Positions 7,392 through 12,723 of a DNA stretch of 12,723 nucleotides are shown here, one piece after another. The stretch is from assembly GCA_022826345.1 (NCBI GenBank), contig JAJDVB010000041.1, positions 1 to 12,723 of the forward strand, in the 5' to 3' direction. A program made the position numbers and the translations under genes. Source of the DNA: Alphaproteobacteria bacterium. GTDB lineage: Bacteria; Pseudomonadota; Alphaproteobacteria; UBA828. The number at the start of each line of letters is the position of its first letter. Position 1 is the first letter of the stretch. The notes beneath the pieces are model-generated. The model saw nothing but the letters and a program-made list of their open reading frames with translations, was not told the DNA's origin and ran no database searches.

Positions 7392-8465
7392 TTAGCGAGC
7401 CGAGCGGATGAGGTCGCCGGTCTCGCCGTGAAACAGGTGGCAGCGGTCGGGATCGACCGCGAGGCCCACCCGTTCGCCGAGGGTGAACTGCGGTTGGCCC
7501 GGCGCCTGCACCTTGAGGATCTGCTCGCCCACGCTGACATCCACGATGGTGAAAGCGCCGAGCGGCTCGACCTCGTAGATCGCCGCCTCGACCCCACCGT
7601 TGGCACCGACCGCACCGATCCCCAGATCCTCCGGCCGCACCGCGAGGGCCGCGGGCCCCTCCCCCTCGGCATCCTCCAGCGTAATCGAAAACGGCACGTC
7701 ACGCCCTTCGAAGCGGCCACCGTTCGCGAGGGTGCCGTCGACGAAGTTCATCGGCGGTGCGCCGATCAGCTCCGCCACATAGCGGCTGTTCGGCAGGTTG
7801 TAGATCTCGGCCGGCGTGCCCACCTGGCGAATCCCGCCGGCCTCCATAACGGCGATGCGATCGGCAATCGACATCGCCTCCTCCTGGTCGTGGGTGACAT
7901 ACACGATGGTGTGGTGAAGCTCGCGCTGGAGGCGCTTGAGCTCGACGCGCATCTCCTCGCGGAGCCTGGCATCGAGCGCGGCGATCGGCTCATCCATCAG
8001 GAAGGCCGCCGGATCGCGCACGAGCGCCCGGCCGATGGCGACGCGCTGGCGCTCGCCCCCGCTCAGGTGCGCCGGCATCTTGTCGAGCAGCGGCGTGATG
8101 TGCAGGGTCTCCGCCACCTCGACCACCCGCGCCTTGATGGCGGCCTTCTCCAGTTTCCGCTCCACCAGCGGGAAGGCGAGGTTCTGCCCCGCGGTCATGT
8201 GCGGGAAGAGCGCGAGGTTCTGGAACACCATCGCGAGATTACGCTCCTTCGGCCCCTGATCGACGACGGGCGCGTCGCCGATGATGATCTCGCCCTCGTC
8301 TGGCGCCACCAGCCCGAGCAGCAGGCGCAGGATCGTCGTCTTGCCCGAGCTCGGCGGGCCGAAGATGCAGAAGAACTCGTTGTCCTCGACAACAAGGTCG
8401 ATGTCCTTCACGGCGACGGTCTTGCCGTAGGACTTGCTCGTGTTCCTCAGTTCGAGCTGGGCCAT
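7392..8465 (-). CDS. ABC transporter ATP-binding protein, MalK/UgpC-like, consensus signature
   Basis: A 357-aa ATPase of the CUT1-type (maltose, glycerol-3-phosphate and similar) importers, driving uptake at the inner face of the cytoplasmic membrane. Motifs: Walker A GPPSSGKT (36-43), Q-loop Q82, signature LSGGERQR (134-141), Walker B AAFLMDEP (153-160, catalytic E159), D-loop ALDA and H-loop H192 in VTHDQEE. A C-terminal TOBE/regulatory domain (about residues 235-357) includes AVRPEDLGIG. Walker A has PSS where the family usually has SGC. It follows its paralogue at 8514-9617 by 48 bp and is probably co-transcribed with it. No permease or substrate-binding protein gene is in the window, so the cargo is unknown. 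A GGGGAG lies somewhat far (about 15 nt) before the ATG. Confidence 0.92.
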   Translation of the reverse strand: MAQLELRNTSKSYGKTVAVKDIDLVVEDNEFFCIFGPPSSGKTTILRLLLGLVAPDEGEIIIGDAPVVDQGPKERNLAMVFQNLALFPHMTAGQNLAFPLVERKLEKAAIKARVVEVAETLHITPLLDKMPAHLSGGERQRVAIGRALVRDPAAFLMDEPIAALDARLREEMRVELKRLQRELHHTIVYVTHDQEEAMSIADRIAVMEAGGIRQVGTPAEIYNLPNSRYVAELIGAPPMNFVDGTLANGGRFEGRDVPFSITLEDAEGEGPAALAVRPEDLGIGAVGANGGVEAAIYEVEPLGAFTIVDVSVGEQILKVQAPGQPQFTLGERVGLAVDPDRCHLFHGETGDLIRSAR

Positions 8466-8513
8466 GGCGCTGTCGGAGCTCTCCCCTAGGCGAGTGACGG
8501 AGGGCGGGCCGCG

Positions 8514-9617
8514 CTAGGCACGAGCCAGCGCCTCGCCCGTTTCCGCATCGAACAGATGGCACTTGCCCGGCGGCAGCACCGCCTTGACCGGGGCGCCAAG
8601 CTCGATGCCGTACTGCTTGCCCTCGGCGATCTTCAGCCGGCGCTCGCCGGCGGCGAGGTGAACGATGGTGCGCGGGCCGATGGGCTCGACGAACGTCACG
8701 GTCGCCTCGATGCCGGGGGCGGTGTGGCCCGGCGGCTCGATCTCGAGGTCCTCCGGCCGCGCGCCGAAAATCAGCTCGGCATTCCGCGCCGAATCGCAAC
8801 GCCGCTTGAGCGCGCCGTCCTCCACGGCCGTGCTGCCGCCCTCGCTGAAATCGAGCGCGTAGCTGCCGTCTCCGCCGGAGAGCGTGCACGGCACCAGATT
8901 CATGCTGGGGCTGCCCATGAAGTTGGCGACGAAGACATTGCGGGGCTCGTTGTAGACCTCGATGGGCGAGCCGTACTGCTGCAGCACGCCCAGGTCCATC
9001 ACGGCGATCCTGTCGGCGAGGCTCATCGCCTCGATCTGGTCGTGGGTGACGTAGACCATGGTCTGCTGGAACTGGTGCTGCAGGTGCTTGAGCTCGGTCC
9101 GCATGAAAGCGCGGAAGGCCGCATCGAGATTGCTCAGCGGCTCGTCCAGCAGGAAGATTTCCGGCTCGGTGATGGCCGAGCGGCCGATCGCGACCTTCTG
9201 CAGCTCGTTGACGCTGAGCTTCGCGGTGGGCCAGTCGATGCGGTCTTCGAGGCGCATGAGCTGAGCCATGGCGGCTACACGCTGCGCGACCTCGGCCCTG
9301 GGCACGCCCCGCACCTTCAGCCCGAACGCCAGATTCTCGCGCACCGAAAGGTGGGTGAAGATGGCGTAGTTCTGGAACACGAAGCCGACCTTGCGCCGGC
9401 TGGCCGGCACCGTGCGCATGTCGCGGCCGTCGAAGAGGATCTGACCGTCGGACGGCGTCTCGATGCCCGCGATCATGTTCATCGTCGTGGTCTTGCCGCA
9501 GCCCGACGGCCCAAGCAGAGCCACGAACTCCTTGTCCCTGATTTCGAGATCGAGGGAAGCGACCGCAGTCAGGTCGCCGAAGCGCTTCGTCAGGCTGGCA
9601 AGCGTGATTGACGCCAT
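8514..9617 (-). CDS. ABC transporter ATP-binding protein, MalK/UgpC-like, degenerate signature
   Basis: A 367-aa paralogue of the ATPase just downstream, with the same layout: Walker A GPSGCGKT (36-43), Q82, Walker B IFLLDEP (154-160, catalytic E159), D-loop NLDA, H192 in VTHDQIE and a C-terminal TOBE-like domain containing GARPEDLEIEPP. The odd point is the signature at 134-138, which reads LSVNE followed by LQKVAIGR, where the family has LSGGQ-QQRVAIGR. Both signature glycines that touch the ATP gamma-phosphate across the dimer are replaced. All other catalytic motifs are intact, and the gene is full length with an unbroken frame, so this is not simple decay. I infer a heterodimer with the product of 7392-8465, in which one ATP site is non-consensus. 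The start at 9617 has GGGGCGAG upstream. Confidence 0.9.
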   Translation of the reverse strand: MASITLASLTKRFGDLTAVASLDLEIRDKEFVALLGPSGCGKTTTMNMIAGIETPSDGQILFDGRDMRTVPASRRKVGFVFQNYAIFTHLSVRENLAFGLKVRGVPRAEVAQRVAAMAQLMRLEDRIDWPTAKLSVNELQKVAIGRSAITEPEIFLLDEPLSNLDAAFRAFMRTELKHLQHQFQQTMVYVTHDQIEAMSLADRIAVMDLGVLQQYGSPIEVYNEPRNVFVANFMGSPSMNLVPCTLSGGDGSYALDFSEGGSTAVEDGALKRRCDSARNAELIFGARPEDLEIEPPGHTAPGIEATVTFVEPIGPRTIVHLAAGERRLKIAEGKQYGIELGAPVKAVLPPGKCHLFDAETGEALARA

Positions 9618-9690
9618 GGCTCGCCCCTAGTGTCCTGGAACGGCGGAGAAGATCATGTCGAACGAATCGATCGCGCCTCTCACTCCTTTC

Positions 9691-9799
9691 GTCATGCCCG
9701 GACTTGATCCGGGCATCCACTGCGCCGCCGCACCGCCCTCCCTGAAATCTGGGAGGATGGCATGACCACGTGGATGGCCGGGACAAGCCCGACCATGAC
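9691..9799. repeat. Composite palindromic intergenic repeat (about 109 bp)
   Basis: Three hairpins in a row. Arm 1 is a perfect 9-bp stem, ATGCCCGGA (9694-9702) with TCCGGGCAT (9708-9716), loop CTTGA. The centre is CCTCCC (9737-9742) with GGGAGG (9751-9756). Arm 2 is a 9-bp stem with one mismatch, ATGGCCGGG (9774-9782) with CCCGACCAT (9788-9796), loop ACAAG. The outer ends GTCATG and CATGAC, and the inner ATCCAC and GTGGAT, are also inverted with respect to each other, so the whole unit is palindromic. GTCATGCCCGG-CTTGA-type elements are widespread between genes in alphaproteobacterial genomes (general knowledge; copies elsewhere cannot be seen here). It occupies most of the 256-bp gap 9618-9873, in which I see no gene. 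Confidence 0.8.
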
Positions 9800-9873
9800 C
9801 GTGAGAGAGAATGGCCCAGCCAGAGGCTTCACATGCTCGAATCGGAATCATTGCGAACGTCGGTTCCATCGAC

Positions 9874-11022
9874 CTAATGGCGGCCGCGGGCCTCGATCGG
9901 CCAGATGTCGACCAGGGTCTCGCCACGAACGCAGTGGTAGTGGTCGTAGAGGTTTACGGTCGGGTCGCAGTGCGGCACGATGCATTCCAGCGCCGCACCG
10001 ATCCTGAGCCTTTCGTTGGCGCTGGCGAAGACGATGCGCCCGTGCTCGTCGCCGAAATGCTCGTAGTGCGCGCCAATGGGCACGCCGGTGTGGAAGCGCG
10101 GTAGCGGCCCGTCGGTGGCGAAGCACTTGAGGCCGGCGTCCATGGTGGCGCTGCCGTCGTGGCTGGCGGAAACCACCGTCGAGCGAACGAAGAGCGCGGG
10201 CTCGAAGCGCCACTCGCCGCCGTCCCGCGCCTGCACGTCGAGGTATTCGACATCCATCACCGCGTAGGAACCGACCTGGAGCTCGGTCATCAGCCCGATC
10301 TCCGTGTCGATATCGTGGGTGCCGGTACCGGCGCCGCTGACGATCGGCACCTCGATGCCTTGCGCGACCAGCCGGTCGCGCGCCTCGCGCAGCGGCGCGA
10401 GATCACCGTGGGAGGTCGCGCGGCGGTCGCCAAAATCCTCGATGTGCTGGACGTGCCCGGCATAGCCCTGAAGCCCGCAGAAACGCAGGCTCTCGCTTGC
10501 ATCCGCCACCTCGGCCAGCGCCGCCGCCGTCTCCGCGTCGCGCGTGCCGGTGCGGTGCAGCCCGACATCGACATCGATCACCACGTCCAGCACGAACCCG
10601 GACGCTGCAGCGGCGGCCTCCAACGCGCGCAGGTTATCCATGTCGTCGGCCACCACCATGAGCGACTCATGGTCCCGGCGGAGCGCCATGAGGCGGTTGA
10701 TCTTGGCGGGCGCCACGACCGGCGAGGTGATGAGCAGCCCCTCGATGCCCCCTGCCGCCAGCGCCTCGGCCTCGCCGAGGGTGGCGCAGCAGATGCCCAA
10801 CGCGCCGGCGTCCAGTTGGCGGCGCGCGATCTGCACGCTCTTGTGGGTCTTCGCGTGGGGGCGGATGGCGACGCCCTGCTCCGCCGCGTAGGCCGCCATG
10901 GTGGCGATGTTGCGCTCCATCGCGTCGAGATCGAGCACCAGAACGGGCGTGATCAGGCGGGCCCGAGACTCGCGCTCGTCGATCAGAGACTCGTTCGGCC
11001 CAAGCGCCGCCGACGTGGTCAT
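9874..11022 (-). CDS. Fold-type III PLP enzyme: D-threonine aldolase / D-3-hydroxyaspartate dehydratase family
   Basis: A 382-aa cytosolic enzyme with an alanine-racemase-like N-terminal barrel and a metal-binding C-terminal domain. Relatives cleave D-threonine and other D-3-hydroxy amino acids (D-threonine aldolase) or dehydrate D-serine or D-threo-3-hydroxyaspartate. Visible motifs: TPVLVLDLDAMERNIATMA (25-43), the PLP-lysine motif RPHAKTHKS with Lys58, SGAGTGTHD in the phosphate-binding region, and VPHCDPTVNLYDHY near the end. There, H351 and D353 match the His/Asp metal pair of D-threonine aldolases more than the His/Cys pair of the vertebrate dehydratase. The ATG at 11022 is preferred: the frame is open to a GTG at 11067, but that extension (MRRGKKARRG) is basic and atypical. 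It is divergent from the denD-like gene. The exact reaction cannot be fixed from sequence alone. Confidence 0.87.
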   Translation of the reverse strand: MTTSAALGPNESLIDERESRARLITPVLVLDLDAMERNIATMAAYAAEQGVAIRPHAKTHKSVQIARRQLDAGALGICCATLGEAEALAAGGIEGLLITSPVVAPAKINRLMALRRDHESLMVVADDMDNLRALEAAAAASGFVLDVVIDVDVGLHRTGTRDAETAAALAEVADASESLRFCGLQGYAGHVQHIEDFGDRRATSHGDLAPLREARDRLVAQGIEVPIVSGAGTGTHDIDTEIGLMTELQVGSYAVMDVEYLDVQARDGGEWRFEPALFVRSTVVSASHDGSATMDAGLKCFATDGPLPRFHTGVPIGAHYEHFGDEHGRIVFASANERLRIGAALECIVPHCDPTVNLYDHYHCVRGETLVDIWPIEARGRH

Positions 11023-11100
11023 TCCAGCCCCCCAGTCGCCCCGCCGTGCCTTCTTTCCCCGCCGCACTGTTGCTTAGCGGGCGGCATAGTCCGGGCGCCT

Positions 11101-11129
11101 ATCATCCGCATACCGGCGCGCCGTGCCAA
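11101..11129 (-). promoter_or_regulatory. Sigma70-like promoter for the PLP-enzyme gene
   Basis: Reading the minus strand, TTGGCA (11129-11124, 5 of 6 matches to TTGACA), exactly 17 bp, then GATGAT (11106-11101, 4 of 6 matches). Transcription would start near 11094, giving a leader of about 72 nt. The spacer holds the 10-bp palindrome CGGCGCGCCG. Confidence 0.5.
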
Positions 11130-11145
11130 TAGGATATGTTGCACG
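11122..11145. promoter_or_regulatory. Possible operator between the divergent PLP-enzyme and denD genes
   Basis: CGTGC (11122-11126) and GCACG (11141-11145) form an inverted repeat with a 14-bp spacer. It overlaps the -35 of the minus-strand promoter and lies 31-55 bp before the denD start. A regulator bound here could act on both genes. The arms are short, so this could be chance. Confidence 0.25.
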
Positions 11146-11176
11146 CCGACGCAGACCGAGTGGAGGGAGAGAACGC

Positions 11177-12178
11177 ATGAAGGTGGTGATTACGGGAGGC
11201 TTGGGCTTTCTCGGGCTGAGACTGGCGCGGGCGCTGCTCGACAGGGGAACGCTGACCGGCGCCTCAGGCGAGCAGGAGCGGATCGACGAGCTGATCCTCT
11301 TCGACGCCGTCGTGCCCGAGCAACCACCCGCCGGCCTCGACGACGAGCGGGTCGAGATGGTGGCCGGCGATGTCTCCGACGGCGAAACCGTGCGCACGCT
11401 CATCGCGGGCGACTCCCTCTCGGTCTTCCACTTCGCCTCGGTGGTCAGCGCTGGCGCCGAGCAGGATTTTGATCTCGCGCTGGCAGTGAACCTGACCGGC
11501 GGCCTCAACGTCCTCGACGCCTGCCGCGCCGCGCCGGGGCTGCCGCGCCTCGTCTTCACCAGCAGCATCGCGGTCTACGGTGGCAGCGCGCTCCCCGAAA
11601 CCGTCTCCGACACGACCAAGATTACGCCGCAAGGCACCTATGGCGTCACCAAGGTCATCAACGAGCACCTAGTGGCCGACTACACCCGCAAGGGCTATCT
11701 GGACGGCCGCGGCGGCCGCCCGCCCACGGTGATCGTGCGTCCCGGCAAGCCCAACAAGGCGGCCTCCGGCTTCGCCAGCGGGCTCTTCCGCGAGCCGCTT
11801 GCCGGCGTGGACCACGAGCTTCCCGTGAGCCGGGAGACGCGCATCGTGCTCGGCGGCTACCGCACCATCGTGGACAGCCTCGTCGCGCTCCACGAGGTGC
11901 CGAGCGATGCCCTCGGCGACGACCGCACCATCAACCTGCCGTCGTTCTCGGCGACGGCGGGGGAGATGGTGGCGGCGCTGGAGCGGGTCGGCGCCGGCCG
12001 CGCGTTGGGCGCAATCATCGACGCGCCCGATGAGGCGGTGCAACGGCTCGTGGGCTCGTGGCCGGGCTACGCCAGGGCCGAGCGCGCCGCGGCCCTCGGC
12101 CTGCCCGCCAATCCGCCGCTCGACGAGGTGGTGCGCCAGTACATCGACGACTACGTGGAGGGATGGCCCACTTACTGA
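11177..12178 (+). CDS. denD: D-erythronate dehydrogenase (DenD-like, extended SDR family)
   Basis: A 333-aa NAD-dependent oxidoreductase. DenD oxidises D-erythronate at C2 to 2-oxo-tetronate, the first step of D-erythronate use, which then passes through an OtnI/OtnK/OtnC-like route to a glycolytic triose phosphate. The N-terminal Rossmann motif is VVITGGLGFLGLRLARALL (residues 3-21). Further on are FHFASVVSAGAEQDF, TSSIAVYGG, and the catalytic pair YGVTK (YxxxK). The stretch RPGKPNKAASGFASGLFREP is characteristic of the DenD-type subgroup. The ATG at 11177 has GGAGGGAGAG about 6-10 bases upstream, and the alternative GTG at 11123 would lie before the Rossmann fold. No otnI, otnK or otnC is in the window. 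The 3' end overlaps the convergent neighbour by 7 bp. Confidence 0.88.
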   Translation: MKVVITGGLGFLGLRLARALLDRGTLTGASGEQERIDELILFDAVVPEQPPAGLDDERVEMVAGDVSDGETVRTLIAGDSLSVFHFASVVSAGAEQDFDLALAVNLTGGLNVLDACRAAPGLPRLVFTSSIAVYGGSALPETVSDTTKITPQGTYGVTKVINEHLVADYTRKGYLDGRGGRPPTVIVRPGKPNKAASGFASGLFREPLAGVDHELPVSRETRIVLGGYRTIVDSLVALHEVPSDALGDDRTINLPSFSATAGEMVAALERVGAGRALGAIIDAPDEAVQRLVGSWPGYARAERAAALGLPANPPLDEVVRQYIDDYVEGWPTY

Positions 12179-12723
12179 CGCCTGGCGCCGAACGCGCCGA
12201 CGATGTTCGACTGCTCGAAGATTCCCGCTTCCTCGACGTGGCCGGGACCGTAGAAGCCGCCCTGGATGCGGTTGCCGGTCAGGCCGGCTTCGAATGTCCC
12301 CCTCGATCCTATTGGAAGGTTCTGGAACATCACCGTCTCCGTCGCGTGGGCCGTGACGCGGTCGATGTTCTTGATGCTGCTGAAGACGACGTCGAGCGAA
12401 TCGGAGGCCAGGTCGTAGCTCAGGGCCGCGTCCCCCTGCAGCCGATCGCCTCGGTTGCTCCCGGTGGCGGGTGTTCCGACCATGAGGCCAAGCCAGGTTG
12501 CACCGCTGCTTGGCCGCGTGCCTGCGAGATCGCCGCCGGCCAGGCCGTACCGGCCGTCCACCGTGACATACGCCTCCCTCAGCCGCTCGATCTGGACCGT
12601 GAACGAGCTATGGTCCATCCAGGCGCCAAACGCCGTGAGCTCATGGTCTCGTGTGCGGCTGGTCCCCGCCATCAACGTGATGCCATGTCTGGTTCCAACG
12701 GCCACGGTGTCGGCGGCCTGGAA
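12172..12723 (-). CDS. TbpB-like surface beta-barrel protein, C-terminal part (partial)
   Basis: The frame is open to the window edge, so the N-terminus is missing; 183 residues plus the stop are visible. Alternating polar and apolar strands and the motifs FGAWMDHSSF, LAGGDLAGTRP, RLQGDAALSYDL, TGNRIQGGFYGPGH, AGIFEQSNIVGAFGA fit the C-terminal barrel domain of transferrin-binding-protein-B-like proteins. In alphaproteobacteria, proteins with this end are common but mostly uncharacterised; some relatives are Slam-exported surface lipoproteins. No lipobox or signal peptide can be judged because the 5' end is outside the window. The GTG at 12705 is internal, not the start, since the same frame continues upstream of it. 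The gene runs toward denD and overlaps its last 7 bp. Function beyond surface exposure or ligand binding is not assignable. Confidence 0.7.
   Translation of the reverse strand, partial: FQAADTVAVGTRHGITLMAGTSRTRDHELTAFGAWMDHSSFTVQIERLREAYVTVDGRYGLAGGDLAGTRPSSGATWLGLMVGTPATGSNRGDRLQGDAALSYDLASDSLDVVFSSIKNIDRVTAHATETVMFQNLPIGSRGTFEAGLTGNRIQGGFYGPGHVEEAGIFEQSNIVGAFGARRQ

Noticed and set aside
8239..9786. 515-codon minus-strand frame overlapping both ABC ATPases
   Set aside because: It is an alternate frame of two well-supported ATPases. Its N-terminus is the translated palindromic repeat (VDARIKSGHDE-type peptide), a common false-gene signature.
1..12723. CRISPR arrays, tRNA or rRNA genes, IS elements
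   Set aside because: No regularly spaced direct repeats, no tRNA-like cloverleaf with the TTCGA arm, and no transposase frames were seen; the only repeat element is the palindromic one at 9691-9799.

Overview
The window is GC-rich and densely packed with genes. The families present (Tat-exported clade I NosZ with NosR and NosD, a PSK-type VapB antitoxin, MalK-like ATPases, and an intergenic palindromic repeat of the 'GTCATGCCCGGNCTTG' kind) point to a denitrifying alphaproteobacterium, perhaps of the Rhodospirillales/Hyphomicrobiales type. No rRNA, tRNA, CRISPR array, phage gene or complete insertion sequence is visible.

Layout. (1) Bases 1-5568, minus strand: nosR-nosZ-nosD, the core of a nitrous oxide reductase operon. 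NosZ reduces N2O to N2, NosR is the membrane flavo-/iron-sulfur protein that supports it, and NosD is the periplasmic beta-helix maturation protein. The 122 bases beyond nosD do not show the expected nosF and hold a bulged stem-loop instead. (2) Bases 5569-5767: a divergent control region with an FNR/NNR-type box (TTGAT-N4-GTCAA) placed for class II activation of nosR, and a separate sigma70-like promoter for the plus-strand gene. (3) Bases 5768-6652: a beta-hydroxyacid dehydrogenase of the 3-hydroxyisobutyrate dehydrogenase/6PGDH-like family. (4) Bases 6662-7343, minus strand: a complete vapBC toxin-antitoxin module with a 9-bp inverted-repeat operator around its -10 element. (5) Bases 7392-9617, minus strand: two paralogous MalK-like ABC ATPases with no permease or binding protein beside them. 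The first has a degenerate signature motif (LSVNE for LSGGQ). (6) Bases 9618-9873: an intergenic stretch carrying a composite palindromic repeat. (7) Bases 9874-12178: a divergent pair, a fold-type III PLP enzyme of the D-threonine aldolase/D-3-hydroxyaspartate dehydratase family (minus) and a DenD-like D-erythronate dehydrogenase (plus), sharing a 154-bp control region. (8) Bases 12172-12723, minus strand: the C-terminal half of a TbpB-like surface beta-barrel protein, running off the window and overlapping the denD tail by 7 bp.

How the parts work together. Only the nos genes form a clear pathway, and the FNR-type box suggests they switch on when oxygen is low, possibly also in response to NO. 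The two ATPases probably form a heterodimeric import motor with one consensus and one degenerate ATP site. The PLP enzyme and DenD-like dehydrogenase look like catabolic enzymes for D-configured hydroxy-acids, but their being one pathway is inference from gene arrangement alone.

The most unusual signals are the asymmetric, apparently orphan ABC ATPase pair, the non-standard end of the nos operon, and the shared control regions. I see no convincing wholly new multi-gene system.
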